From the NCBI RefSeq assembly GCF_016901135.1, contig NZ_JAFEVL010000061.1:62001-126000 (forward strand): a DNA stretch of 64,000 nt, read 5' to 3'. Shown here in pieces: positions 8,280 to 17,255 of the stretch. The number at the start of each line of letters is the position of its first letter. Position 1 is the stretch's first letter. Both the position numbers and the translations under genes were made by a program. This stretch comes from Martinezella lusitana. Its GTDB lineage: Bacteria > Pseudomonadota > Alphaproteobacteria > Rhizobiales > Rhizobiaceae. Below the pieces are notes generated by a model. The model saw nothing but the letters and a program-made list of their open reading frames with translations, was not told the DNA's origin and made no database searches.

Positions 8280-8759
8280 ATGGAGCAGATGCAGGAGCAG
8301 AGGCAGGGGGGCGAGCACAGCGGCAAGGCGCCCGGCGCCATCCTCTTCATGTGCGGGCTCAATACCATCCGCTCGCCGATGGCCGAGGCGATGGCGCGCA
8401 ATATGCTGCCGCAGGGCACCTATATCGCCTCGGCGGGCGTGCGTGCCGGCGAGCGCAATCCCTTCGTCGATGTGGTGCTTGATGAGATCGGCCTTTCGCT
8501 CGGGCGCCGGCAGCCGCAGACCCTGGAGGAGCTGGAGGATGATTTCTTCGATATCATCATCACGCTCTCGCCGGAGGCGCATCACGCCGCCCTGGAGTTG
8601 ACCAGGGCCAATGCCGTGGACGTCATTTATTGGCCGACCATGGATCCCTCCGCGACGGACGGAACGCGCGAGCAGGTTCTCACTGCCTATCGTGAGGTTC
8701 GGGACTATCTTCTCGGGTTGATCGAAAGCCGACTTGTGGAACATCGCGGCTCGCTTTAG
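8280..8759 (+). CDS. Low-molecular-weight protein-tyrosine-phosphatase family protein
   Basis: A 159-residue cytoplasmic phosphatase-like protein. The P-loop is CGLNTIRSP (C-x5-R-S), with WPTMDPS near residue 120 supplying the likely general-acid Asp. This fits LMW-PTP or the related arsenate reductases; the thioredoxin-linked cysteines of ArsC are not evident, so phosphatase is preferred. The ATG at 8280 is chosen over upstream GTG or TTG codons that overlap UPF0262. The substrate is unknown. It completes the hisD operon; infA follows after 142 bases and may have its own promoter. Confidence 0.85.
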   Translation: MEQMQEQRQGGEHSGKAPGAILFMCGLNTIRSPMAEAMARNMLPQGTYIASAGVRAGERNPFVDVVLDEIGLSLGRRQPQTLEELEDDFFDIIITLSPEAHHAALELTRANAVDVIYWPTMDPSATDGTREQVLTAYREVRDYLLGLIESRLVEHRGSL

Positions 8760-8901
8760 AGCTGCAGATGAAACAAATGCAGAAACCCTTATCAACGAGG
8801 TTCACAAAACCGCGGCGATTGTGTAGTTTCCGCGCAATTTCCGGCGACCCCCGGCTTTTTGCCATGGGCGCCGGCCTCAACCGACAGGAAAAGAAGCTTT
8901 A

Positions 8902-9120
8902 ATGCCGAAAGAAGAAGTCCTCGAATTTCCCGGTGTCGTCACCGAACTCCTGCCGAACGCGACATTCCGCGTGAAGCTGGAAAACGAGCATGAGATCATC
9001 GCCCACACGGCAGGCCGCATGCGCAAGAACCGCATCCGCGTTCTCGCCGGCGACAAGGTGCTGGTGGAAATGACCCCCTATGACCTGACGAAGGGCCGCA
9101 TCACCTACCGTTTCAAGTAG
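8902..9120 (+). CDS. infA: Translation initiation factor IF-1
   Basis: The 72-residue length and S1-type OB fold are exactly those of IF-1: KEEVLEFPGVVTELLPNATFRVKLEN, GRMRKNRIRVLAGDKV, and the terminal MTPYDLTKGRITYRFK. It binds the ribosomal A site on the 30S subunit during initiation. The gene is monocistronic or heads the maf-yacG pair, with a palindromic repeat in the 114 bases to maf. Confidence 0.98.
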   Translation: MPKEEVLEFPGVVTELLPNATFRVKLENEHEIIAHTAGRMRKNRIRVLAGDKVLVEMTPYDLTKGRITYRFK

Positions 9121-9145
9121 TCCGCCGCTCTAGATTCAAAGAAGT

Positions 9146-9195
9146 AGAGCATGATGTCGTCCGAAATCCCCTAACACTTTTCGGCATCATGCTCT
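9146..9195. repeat. Palindromic intergenic repeat between infA and maf
   Basis: Starts AGAGCATGATG and ends CATCATGCTCT, with CCGAAA and TTTTCGG nearer the centre, giving a long near-perfect stem. Elements with these arms are scattered in many copies in Rhizobium genomes. It could form a hairpin that ends or stabilises the infA message. Confidence 0.8.
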
Positions 9196-9234
9196 GGAGC
9201 CGGTTCTCATCCCCGCATGACAGGTCGAGGTCTG

Positions 9235-9855
9235 ATGGCGTTGAAACACAAGCTGATACTGGCTTCCGGATCGCCGCGCCGCGTTGAGCTCCTGCACCAG
9301 TCAGGCATCGAGCCTTCGCGTCTCATGCCCATGGACATCGACGAGACGCCAAAGAAGTCGGAGCATCCGCGCTCGCTGGCGCGGCGGCTTTCGGCTGAGA
9401 AGGGCGAGGCGGCGTTCGCGGCTGTGAAGGGCGACGTCGCCTGGCAGAGCAGCTATATTCTCTCTGCCGACACGGTCGTCGCCGTCGGCCGGCGCATCCT
9501 GCCGAAGGCGGAGTTCGTCGACGAAGCCTCTTCGGCCCTGCATCTTCTCTCCGGACGAGGCCATGTCGTCTATACCGGGATCTGCCTGATCACCCCGGAC
9601 CGCAAGCTGCGTCAGAAAGTTGTGGAAACCAAGGTGCGCTTCAAGCGGCTTTCCAGCCGCGATATCGAAATGTATCTGGCGTCCGGCCAGTGGCGGGGCA
9701 AGGCCGGAGCCTATGGTATCCAGGGGCTTGCAGGCTCCTTTGTGCAGAAGCTGATCGGCTCCTACAGCAATGTCGTCGGATTGCCGCTTTATGAGACCAT
9801 GCTTTTGCTGGCGGGTGAGGGATTCGACGTTCACGCCGGATGGCAGGAAGGATAG
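9235..9855 (+). CDS. maf: Maf-family nucleotide pyrophosphatase
   Basis: Hydrolyses non-canonical or canonical nucleoside triphosphates to monophosphates as a housekeeping or septation-related function. The 206 residues begin MALKHKLILASGSPRR, the family hallmark. ESEK-like positions are represented by RRLSAEKGEAA, the catalytic acid by SADTVVAVG, and substrate contacts by GRGHVVYTG and GKAGAYGIQGLAGSFV. The start at 9235 follows GAGG; an in-frame ATG at 9217 would add six residues. It is followed within five bases by yacG, a frequent pairing in alphaproteobacteria. Confidence 0.93.
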   Translation: MALKHKLILASGSPRRVELLHQSGIEPSRLMPMDIDETPKKSEHPRSLARRLSAEKGEAAFAAVKGDVAWQSSYILSADTVVAVGRRILPKAEFVDEASSALHLLSGRGHVVYTGICLITPDRKLRQKVVETKVRFKRLSSRDIEMYLASGQWRGKAGAYGIQGLAGSFVQKLIGSYSNVVGLPLYETMLLLAGEGFDVHAGWQEG

Positions 9856-9860
9856 GAATC

Positions 9861-10076
9861 ATGACGAAGGTTGGTGAGATCAAGGTGGGCTCGAAGATCG
9901 AGCCGCTGCGCAAGACACGCGCTTGCGCGGAATGCGGCCGTCCTTCGGTACGCGAACACTATCCCTTCTGTTCGGATCGCTGCCGTTCGCTCGATCTTTC
10001 GCGATGGCTCAATGGCTCCTACGCCATTCCCGTTACCGAGGAAGAGGAGAAAGCCGACGGCTCCGAGGGCGAGTAA
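9861..10076 (+). CDS. yacG: DNA gyrase inhibitor YacG, zinc-binding
   Basis: A 71-residue protein with a four-cysteine zinc site: CAECG (C-x2-C), then CSDRC (C-x3-C) fifteen residues later, followed by DLSRWLNGSYAIP, the conserved YacG segment. In E. coli the protein binds GyrB and inhibits gyrase. The acidic tail (EEEEKADGSEGE) is normal. The start ATG has GGAAGGA upstream. It lies directly after maf and ahead of tRNA-Phe. Confidence 0.92.
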   Translation: MTKVGEIKVGSKIEPLRKTRACAECGRPSVREHYPFCSDRCRSLDLSRWLNGSYAIPVTEEEEKADGSEGE

Positions 10077-10272
10077 CTACCGCTTCCCGGCGTTGTTCGG
10101 CATTGCGAACCCCTTCATTTTGCTCGTGAATTGCCGAAACTCCATTTCCTGTCAAAAAAGAGTCATTTGCGGCTGGACATGGACGAACAAGATGCTATAA
10201 CCCCGCTCGCTTCCGGGGTGAACCAACCGCCCAGGGCCTTTCGGGGCTCTTATCCATACGCGAAGCTCGGAT

Positions 10273-10348
10273 GCCCAGATAGCTCAGTTGGTAGAGCAGC
10301 GGATTGAAAATCCGCGTGTCGCTGGTTCGATTCCGGCTCTGGGCACCA
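10273..10348 (+). tRNA. tRNA-Phe (anticodon GAA)
   Basis: A complete 76-base cloverleaf with GCCCAGA/TCTGGGC acceptor stem, D arm GCTCAGTTGGTAGAGC, an anticodon loop containing GAA between CGGAT and ATCCG, GGTTCGATTCC in the T arm, and encoded CCA. It is in its usual place after yacG. Confidence 0.97.
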
Positions 10349-10685
10349 TCTTTTCTCCAAAATTATGCTGATATTGTCGGGTTGACGCTGGTCTCGCTCG
10401 ATTCCTCAAGGCCGGGCTTCCCGCATGGGAAAGCTGGTCAAGTTGTCTTTTCGAGGGTGTACATCCCTTGATGGGGTATCGTTGATTGCAACAACTTAAG
10501 GGCGTTCTTCATTAATTCGGTGCATGGTCCCTTCAACATGTTGATGACATTTGCAATCAAGCGTACGAATTATTGTACGGATCACCTATTGATTCGAAGC
10601 GACTCTTACCGCACCTTAGATAATAGCGGGATAAGTGATCTCGTTAGGTCCGGCGTTTATTGCAATAGCAAGCTATCGAGGCGCC
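10349..10685 (+). promoter_or_regulatory. Leader and promoter region of the prkA operon
   Basis: About 337 bases without a gene, noticeably AT-richer than flanking DNA. It holds an inverted repeat CGTAC-N8-GTACG at 10562-10579, about 107 bases before the prkA start, a candidate regulator site. I found no convincing sigma-54 (TGGC-N9-TTGC) or EcfG (GGAAC-N16/17-CGTT) promoter here, and no other RNA gene. Confidence 0.35.
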
Positions 10686-12632
10686 ATGTCAAATAACGAT
10701 GTGCTATTCAACACGTTCGCCCGTTCTTTCGAAGCACGGCGCGAAGTCGAGATGTCATTCTCCGAATACCTGGATGCGTGCCGGGATGATCCGCTCATGT
10801 ACGCAAATGCGTCGGAGCGCCTGCTGGCCGCGATGGGAGAACCACTGCTGATCGATACGGCCAAGGACACCAGACTTGGGCGTATTTTCATGAACCGGAC
10901 AATCCGGACCTATCCCGCCTTTGCCGGCTTTTTCGGCATGGAGGAGACGATCGAACGCATCGTCGCCTTCTTCCGTCATGCGGCGCAGGGGCTGGAAGAG
11001 CGTAAACAGATCGTCTATCTGCTCGGGCCTGTCGGCGGAGGCAAATCCTCACTTGCCGAGCGGCTGAAGTCGCTGATGGAAGTGCATCCGATTTATGTGC
11101 TCAAGGCTGGCAACGAGCTGAGCCCGGTCTTCGAAAGCCCGCTCAGCCTCTTCGACCCCGTCACCATGGGGCCGATGATCGAGGAGCGCTACGGCATTCC
11201 GCGCCGCCGCCTGACCGGCCTCATGAGTCCATGGTGCCTGAAGCGGCTGGAAGAGTTCGAAGGCGATATTTCCCGCTTCCGCGTCGTCCGGATGCAGCCC
11301 TCCAGGCTGCGACAAATTGCCGTCGCCAAGACCGAACCGGGCGACGAGAACAACCAGGATATCTCCTCGCTGGTCGGCAAGGTGGATATCCGCAAGCTCG
11401 AAAGCCTGGCGCAGAACGATCCCGACGCCTACAGCTATTCGGGTGCGCTGAACCGCGCCAACCAGGGCATTCTCGAATTCGTCGAAATGTTCAAGGCGCC
11501 GATCAAGATGCTGCATCCGCTGCTGACGGCGACCCAGGAAGGCAATTACATCGGCACCGAGAATATCGGCGCCATTCCCTTCTCCGGTATCATTCTTGCG
11601 CATTCGAACGAGTCGGAATGGCAGACCTTCAAGGCCAACAAGAACAATGAGGCGTTCATCGACCGCATCTGCGTGGTCAAGGTGCCTTATTGCCTGCGGG
11701 TCACCGAAGAACAGAAGATCTACGAGAAGCTGATCGAGGAATCCGAGCTCAGCGACGCGCCCTGCGCGCCGTCGACTTTGGAGACGCTCGCCCGCTTCAC
11801 GGTTCTGACGCGGCTTTCCAAGCACGAGAATTCGACTGCCTTCTCCAAGCTTCGGGTTTATGACGGCGAGAGCCTGAAGGAGACCGATCCGAGAGCGCGC
11901 AGCGTGCAGGAATATCGCGATTCGGCCGGAGTCGACGAAGGCATGGACGGGGCTTCGACCCGCTTCGCCTTCAAGGTGCTGGCGGCGACCTTCAACTACG
12001 ACACCACCGAGATCGGCGCCGATCCGGTGCACCTGATGTATATGCTGGAGCAGTCGATCCGCAGGGAGCAGCTGCCGCTTGAAACCGAGAAGCTCTATAT
12101 CGAGTTCATCAAGAGCGAACTCGGGCCGCGGTACGCGGAATTCATCGGGCATGAGATCCAGAAGGCCTATTTGGAGTCCTATTCGGATTACGGACAGAAC
12201 CTCTTTGATCGCTACGTCGACTACGCCGACGCCTGGATCGAGGATGTCGACTTCAAGGATCCCGATACAGGTCAGCTTCTGGACCGCGAGCTTCTCAATC
12301 AGGAACTCACCAAGATCGAGAAACCGGCCGGTATCGCCAACCCGAAGGATTTCCGCAACGAGATCGTCAAGTTCTGCCTGAGGGCACGGGCGAGCCACGG
12401 AGGCAAGAATCCGTCCTGGACGAGCTACGAGAAAATCCGTGAAGTCATCGAAAAGCGGATGTTCTCCCAGGTCGAGGATCTTTTGCCTGTTATCTCGTTC
12501 GGGTCCAAGAAGGACGGCGACTCCGAAAAGAAACATGCCGAATTCGTCGATCGCATGATGGCCCGGGGCTATACCGAGCGCCAGGTTCGACGGCTTGTGG
12601 AATGGTACATGCGTGTGAAACAGGCGGGATGA
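10686..12632 (+). CDS. prkA: PrkA family AAA+ serine protein kinase (YeaG)
   Basis: A 648-residue cytoplasmic protein. The AAA+ half has Walker A GPVGGGKSS near residues 114-122 and follows the PrkA pattern (FFGMEETIERIV before it, then GNELSPVFESPL and IPRRRLTGLMSPW). The C-terminal half is the PrkA kinase-like domain (IEFIKSELGPRYAEF, AWIEDVDFKDPDTG). Homologues phosphorylate protein substrates and act in stationary-phase or nutrient stress; the substrate here is unknown. The ATG at 10686 follows GAGG and gives the family's MSN-type start; an upstream extension is not needed. It leads an operon with yeaH and spoVR, nineteen bases before the next gene. Confidence 0.95.
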   Translation: MSNNDVLFNTFARSFEARREVEMSFSEYLDACRDDPLMYANASERLLAAMGEPLLIDTAKDTRLGRIFMNRTIRTYPAFAGFFGMEETIERIVAFFRHAAQGLEERKQIVYLLGPVGGGKSSLAERLKSLMEVHPIYVLKAGNELSPVFESPLSLFDPVTMGPMIEERYGIPRRRLTGLMSPWCLKRLEEFEGDISRFRVVRMQPSRLRQIAVAKTEPGDENNQDISSLVGKVDIRKLESLAQNDPDAYSYSGALNRANQGILEFVEMFKAPIKMLHPLLTATQEGNYIGTENIGAIPFSGIILAHSNESEWQTFKANKNNEAFIDRICVVKVPYCLRVTEEQKIYEKLIEESELSDAPCAPSTLETLARFTVLTRLSKHENSTAFSKLRVYDGESLKETDPRARSVQEYRDSAGVDEGMDGASTRFAFKVLAATFNYDTTEIGADPVHLMYMLEQSIRREQLPLETEKLYIEFIKSELGPRYAEFIGHEIQKAYLESYSDYGQNLFDRYVDYADAWIEDVDFKDPDTGQLLDRELLNQELTKIEKPAGIANPKDFRNEIVKFCLRARASHGGKNPSWTSYEKIREVIEKRMFSQVEDLLPVISFGSKKDGDSEKKHAEFVDRMMARGYTERQVRRLVEWYMRVKQAG

Positions 12633-12650
12633 GCCACCAAGGAAGAAGGA

Positions 12651-13922
12651 ATGCACATTGTTGACCGACGCCTGAACCCAGGCGGCAAAAGTTTAGAAAA
12701 TCGTCAACGATTTTTGCGAAGAGCAAAAGCGCTGGTGCAGAGAGCGGTCTACGAGACCTCTCAAAATCGCGACATTCAGGACATTCTGAAAGGTGGCGAA
12801 ATCAGCATTCCCCTAGATGGAACCGAGGAACCTCGGTTCCATCGCGGCCCGGAAGGGCTGCGGGAGCATATTCTTCCCGGCAACAAGGACTTCCTAGAAG
12901 GCGACATCATCCCTCGTCCGGAAAGCGGCGGCGGCAAGCCGCGCGCCGGCGGCGACGGTACCGGCGAAGACGCCTTCCGCTTCATCCTGACGCGCGATGA
13001 GTTCCTCGATCTCTTCCTCGACGATCTCGAGCTGCCGGATCTTGCCAAGCGGAGGCTGATATCGACAGACCAGATCAATCCAGTACGATCAGGCTATTCG
13101 GTGACGGGATCGCCCGCCAATCTGGCGATCAACCGCACCATGCGGCTGGCGATGATGCGGCGTGTCGCCCTGCATCGTCCGAAGCCGGAAACGGTCGCCA
13201 AGCTCGTCGAAGAGGCAGAAGAGTGCAAGGACGAGAAGCGTCGGGCCCAGCTCGAGGCTGAGATCAAGCTGCTGGAATCCAAGGTTCGGCGCATTCCCTA
13301 TATCGATCCGATCGACATCCGCTATCGCCGTTTCGAGAACGAGCCGAAGCCGGTGGCGCAGGCCGTCATGTTCTGCCTGATGGACGTATCCGGCTCGATG
13401 TCCGAGCACATGAAGGATCTCGCCAAGCGCTTCTACATGCTGCTCTATATCTTCCTGACCCGGCAGTATCGCCGTGTCGAGATCGTCTTCATCCGCCATA
13501 CCGACGTGGCCGAGGAGGTCGATGAGGAGACGTTCTTCCGCAGTCCGGCGACGGGTGGTACACAGGTTTCGAGTGCGCTCGAAGCGATGCGGCGGATCGT
13601 GCATGATCGCTTCCCTGCATCGGACTGGAATATCTATGCCGCGCAGGCATCGGACGGCGACAACGCCTATTCCGACAATGCGACGACCGCTGCGCTCCTG
13701 ACTGGCGAAATCCTGCCGGTTTGCCAGTATTTCGCCTATCTGGAAGTGGGCGAATCACGCAGCGCCGCGATCTCGTCGGGCTCGGCGATCTGGTCGCTCT
13801 ACGAGCGGCTGCAGGCGGCCTGGCCGGTGCTCTCGATGCGGCGGGTGAACGATCGTAGCCAGATCTATCCGGTCTTCCACGATCTCTTCCAGCGTCGGAC
13901 GGCAGAAACAAGGAGCGGATGA
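12651..13922 (+). CDS. yeaH: YeaH/YhbH family protein (DUF444)
   Basis: A 423-residue protein starting HIVDRRLNPGGKSLENRQRF, the DUF444 hallmark. The C-terminal half contains a von Willebrand A-like region with a MIDAS-like DVSGSMSEHMKD near residue 245 and GGTQVSSALEAM further on. Such proteins accompany PrkA kinases and are thought to work with them; the molecular activity is not established. A Gly-rich loop (ESGGGKPRAGGDGTG) separates the halves. Strong GGAAGAAGGA precedes the ATG. Its TGA overlaps the ATG of spoVR, which implies coupled translation. Confidence 0.93.
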   Translation: MHIVDRRLNPGGKSLENRQRFLRRAKALVQRAVYETSQNRDIQDILKGGEISIPLDGTEEPRFHRGPEGLREHILPGNKDFLEGDIIPRPESGGGKPRAGGDGTGEDAFRFILTRDEFLDLFLDDLELPDLAKRRLISTDQINPVRSGYSVTGSPANLAINRTMRLAMMRRVALHRPKPETVAKLVEEAEECKDEKRRAQLEAEIKLLESKVRRIPYIDPIDIRYRRFENEPKPVAQAVMFCLMDVSGSMSEHMKDLAKRFYMLLYIFLTRQYRRVEIVFIRHTDVAEEVDEETFFRSPATGGTQVSSALEAMRRIVHDRFPASDWNIYAAQASDGDNAYSDNATTAALLTGEILPVCQYFAYLEVGESRSAAISSGSAIWSLYERLQAAWPVLSMRRVNDRSQIYPVFHDLFQRRTAETRSG

Positions 13923-15469
13923 TGGCGAAAGCATCGATGGAACGGCTTTTTGAAGGTGCGGACTGGGATTTCGCCACCATTCAGCGAATCCACGATGCCT
14001 GCGAGAAGATTGCCGTCAAAGAACTTGGTCTCGATGTCTACCCCAATCAGATCGAGATCATCACTGCCGAGCAGATGCTCGATGTCTATTCCTCGATCGG
14101 CATGCCGCTGTTCTACAAGCACTGGTCCTTCGGCAAGCATTTCGCCCATCACGAGGCCTTCTATCGCAAGGGTCTTCGCGGGCTCGCCTACGAGATTGTC
14201 ATCAACAGCTCGCCCTGCATTTCCTACCTGATGGAGGAGAATACGGCGACGATGCAGGCGCTGGTCATTGCGCATGCCGCCTTCGGCCACAACCACTTCT
14301 TCAAGAACAACTACCTGTTCAAGCTTTGGACGGATGCCGAGGGCATTCTCGACTACCTCAATTTCGCCAAGAGCTATGTCGCTCGTTGCGAGGAGCGTTA
14401 CGGCCATGCCACCGTCGAGCGGACGCTGGATTCCGCGCATGCGCTGATGTCGCATGGCGTGCATCGCTATGCCGGCAGGAAGACGCCTGACCTGCGCGAC
14501 GAGGAAAAGCGCGAGCGCGAGCGGCGCGAATATGATGAGCGGATCTTCAATGATCTCTGGCGCACGATTCCGGTTGGGCCAGGCAAGAAGGTGCCCGACC
14601 TCGATCTGGAGCGCCGGCGTGCGCTCGCGGGCCTGCCGCAGGAGAACATCCTTTACTTCCTGGAGAAGATGGCGCCGCGGCTGAAGCCCTGGCAGCGCGA
14701 GATCATCCGCATCGTTCGGCACGTCGCCCAGTATTTCTACCCGCAGAGCCAGACCAAGGTGATGAACGAGGGCACGGCGACCTACGTGCACTATCGCATC
14801 ATGACCCGGCTGCATGAGCTTGGCGGTATCAGCGACGGCGATTTCCTGGAATTCCTGAAATCCCATACCAACGTGGTTTTCCAACCGACCTTCAACGATC
14901 AGCGCTATTCCGGCCTCAACCCCTATGCGATCGGTTTTGCCATGATGCAGGACCTCGAGCGCATCGTGACGAAGCCGAAGGAGGAGGACCGGCAGTGGTT
15001 CCCGGAAATCGCCGGCACCGGCGATGCCATGGCGGTGCTGCGCGACCTCTGGGCCAATTATCGTGACGAGAGCTTCGTATCTCAATTCCTCAGTCCGCAT
15101 CTGATGCGGAAGATGCGGATGTTCCACCTGACCGACGATCCCGAAGAGGAAGAGGGTTTGCGCGTGTCGGCGATCCATGACGAGCGTGGCTACCGGCGCA
15201 TCCGCCGCGAACTGGCGCGGCAATATGACGTCGGCTGGATCGATCCGCATATCGAGATCGTCGATGTCGATCTCGCCGGCGACAGGCGGCTGATCGTCCG
15301 GCACACGGTGCTGAACGGCGCCCTCCTGGAGGATATGGATGCCAAGCGGGTGCTGCAGCATCTTGCCGACCTCTGGAGTTATGATGTGGTGATGCAGGAA
15401 GTCGATGGCGCCGGGACGGTGCTTCGCGACCACCTGGTGCATCCGCGCTCTTCCGTGCTCGCGGCGTGA
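13919..15469 (+). CDS. spoVR: SpoVR family protein (YcgB-like)
   Basis: A 516-residue soluble protein of the SpoVR/YcgB family, recognised by YPNQIEIITAEQMLDVYSS, GMPLFYKHWSFGKHF, NTATMQALVIAHAAFGHNHFFKNN and MNEGTATYVHY. The conserved His and Glu residues in these stretches suggest a metal site, but the activity is unknown. Bacillus SpoVR affects spore cortex; in non-sporulating proteobacteria the gene follows prkA and yeaH, as here, in a stress-linked module. The start at 13919 overlaps the previous stop and has AGGAG upstream; a second ATG at 13922 is possible. Confidence 0.95.
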   Translation: MMAKASMERLFEGADWDFATIQRIHDACEKIAVKELGLDVYPNQIEIITAEQMLDVYSSIGMPLFYKHWSFGKHFAHHEAFYRKGLRGLAYEIVINSSPCISYLMEENTATMQALVIAHAAFGHNHFFKNNYLFKLWTDAEGILDYLNFAKSYVARCEERYGHATVERTLDSAHALMSHGVHRYAGRKTPDLRDEEKRERERREYDERIFNDLWRTIPVGPGKKVPDLDLERRRALAGLPQENILYFLEKMAPRLKPWQREIIRIVRHVAQYFYPQSQTKVMNEGTATYVHYRIMTRLHELGGISDGDFLEFLKSHTNVVFQPTFNDQRYSGLNPYAIGFAMMQDLERIVTKPKEEDRQWFPEIAGTGDAMAVLRDLWANYRDESFVSQFLSPHLMRKMRMFHLTDDPEEEEGLRVSAIHDERGYRRIRRELARQYDVGWIDPHIEIVDVDLAGDRRLIVRHTVLNGALLEDMDAKRVLQHLADLWSYDVVMQEVDGAGTVLRDHLVHPRSSVLAA

Positions 15470-15482
15470 GAGCTCAGACCTT

Positions 15483-16934
15483 CTATGAGGACTTTTCAGG
15501 TCGACGGTGATGGCCGCTTACCTGCACACCATCTTCCGGCTGCAGCTTGAGGAAGCCGGGTATGCCGAGCAGCGGGATCACGGCCATCAGCAGGAAAACC
15601 AGATGGAATTTCTCCGGCGTCAGCGGCGACCCATCCAGCGTGACCAGACCGAGCAGCATGGCGGCAACGGAAATGCCGAAGCTGACGCTCAATTGCTGCA
15701 ATACGCCGCCAAGGCTGGTCGCGCGGCTAAGCTGGGCTGCCGGCGTATCGGAGTATGACAGCGTGTTGGAGGTCATGAATTGTGCCGCACGCGCCAGCCC
15801 GAAGACGAAGACATAGACAATGATGAACCAGTGCGGCGTCTCGGGCGTGATCAGGGCGAAACCGGCAACGACGGCTGCGCCAAAAACGGCACTCCATGTC
15901 AGGATGCGGTCGAAGCCATAAAGCTTCAGTAGTTTCACCGAAACGGGCCGCACGACGAGCGCACTAAGCGCACTGACGAAGGTCAGCGTGCCCGATACGA
16001 TCGGGCTCAGGCCGAAGCCGACCTGCAGCATCAGCGGCAGCAGGAAGGGAACGCCATTCAGCCCGACGCGACAGATGCCGCCGGCAAGCGTACCGACGCG
16101 GAATGTGCGCAGCTTGAACAGGGTGAGATCCACAGCCGGCGATTCGGCCGTCCTCGCATAGCGGATGAAACCGACGAGCAGGAGACCGGCGGCGGCTAGA
16201 ACAAGGAAGATGGCCCAGAGCGGAATTGTGGGACGGCCGATATTTTCGATACCGTATTGCAGCAGCACGCAGCCGACACCGACCATGACGAAGCCGGGAA
16301 AGTCGAACTTGATCGACTTGTCGCGTGTGGTGTCCTCGACATAGCGCAGCGCCATAAATATGCCGATCAGGCCGAAGGGCAGGTTCACCCAGAATATCCA
16401 GCGCCAGGAAAGATAGGTCGTCAGGAAGCCGCCGAGCACCGGACCGATCACCGGGCCGATGACGGCCGGTAGGGTCATGTAGGTCATCGCGGTTACAAGC
16501 TGGCTGCGCGGAAAGCTGCGGATGAGGATGAGCCGCCCGACCGGCGTCATCATCGCGCCGCCGAAGCCCTGCAACGCGCGCATGGCGATCAGCATGGGCA
16601 AGCTCGTCGCCAGGCCGCACAGGATCGAGCCGAGCGTGAAGATGAAGAGGGACAGGGCGAAGATACGACGGGCGCCGAAGCGATCCGCGAACCAGCCGCT
16701 CACCGGGATGAACATGGCAAGCGTCAGGATATAGGTCGTCACCGCCAGGTTCATGCGCACCGGAGTGGTGCCGAGGCTTTTGGCGATATCCGGAACGGCG
16801 GTGATGAGAATGGTCGAATCGAGCTGTTCCATCAGGAAGGCGACAGCGACCACGGCGGGTATGATGTAGCGGAGGCGAGGGCTGCGTTCGACCGCGAAAG
16901 TCTGGCCCTGCGGATGGGGATCTGTCGAATCCAT
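15483..16934 (-). CDS. MFS drug-efflux transporter, DHA2-like
   Basis: A 483-residue integral inner-membrane protein with about fourteen hydrophobic segments. QLDSTILITAVPDIAKSLG in the first segment is the DHA2 (EmrB-type) motif. GWFADRFGARRIFALS is the MFS loop 2-3 motif, and GAMMTPVGRLILIRSFPR follows. It should export lipophilic compounds by proton antiport; the substrate cannot be read from sequence. No membrane-fusion partner (EmrA-like) or local regulator is adjacent, so it may act alone. It converges on spoVR with only thirteen bases between stops. Confidence 0.88.
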   Translation of the reverse strand: MDSTDPHPQGQTFAVERSPRLRYIIPAVVAVAFLMEQLDSTILITAVPDIAKSLGTTPVRMNLAVTTYILTLAMFIPVSGWFADRFGARRIFALSLFIFTLGSILCGLATSLPMLIAMRALQGFGGAMMTPVGRLILIRSFPRSQLVTAMTYMTLPAVIGPVIGPVLGGFLTTYLSWRWIFWVNLPFGLIGIFMALRYVEDTTRDKSIKFDFPGFVMVGVGCVLLQYGIENIGRPTIPLWAIFLVLAAAGLLLVGFIRYARTAESPAVDLTLFKLRTFRVGTLAGGICRVGLNGVPFLLPLMLQVGFGLSPIVSGTLTFVSALSALVVRPVSVKLLKLYGFDRILTWSAVFGAAVVAGFALITPETPHWFIIVYVFVFGLARAAQFMTSNTLSYSDTPAAQLSRATSLGGVLQQLSVSFGISVAAMLLGLVTLDGSPLTPEKFHLVFLLMAVIPLLGIPGFLKLQPEDGVQVSGHHRRPEKSS

Positions 16935-17154
16935 GGGATGTAGTAGCTTTCCACCGCCGAAGGGGGATCCGGCGTGTTCATGATAGGCATGAATCCCTAC
17001 GGAAACCGCTTTGTGCTTTCGGGAATCATGTTGCTAGCGGCCGGTGATCCGCCGACCTTCGGAATCGTCCGCATATGACCACCATCCATGGCGCAGCGCA
17101 ACAAAAACCGGACAGACCGAACGCTCGATCGTCATCCGGTATTCGTCCGGTCGC

Positions 17155-17254
17155 CTAGAGCGGTTACGCGTTTCACGGAATCGCCTAACCGCTCTAGGTT
17201 ATTGTTTTGCGCAATTCCGGACGGAAAACCGCTATGCACTTTTCCCGGAATTGC
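17155..17254. repeat. Two adjacent palindromic repeats
   Basis: The gap 16935-17255 holds two palindromes. At 17155-17197, CTAGAGCGGTTA and TAACCGCTCTAG form the arms. At 17211-17254, GCAATTCC and GGAATTGC form the arms, with the same interior as the element at 562-607. Both are of the kind scattered through Rhizobium intergenic DNA. They lie just past the end of the DUF6030 gene and upstream of the efflux gene. I see no other feature in this gap apart from the efflux promoter region. Confidence 0.75.
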
Positions 17255-17255
17255 T

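Noticed and set aside
10349..10685. Sigma-54 or EcfG promoter for prkA
   Set aside because: No TGGC-N9-TTGC or GGAAC-N16/17-CGTT match was found by eye; only an inverted repeat is reported.
11049..12656. A 535-codon minus-strand frame
   Set aside because: It is antisense to prkA and has no recognisable motif; codon bias follows prkA.
13865..15442. A 525-codon minus-strand frame
   Set aside because: Antisense to spoVR, His/Leu/Arg-rich, no motif or ribosome site.
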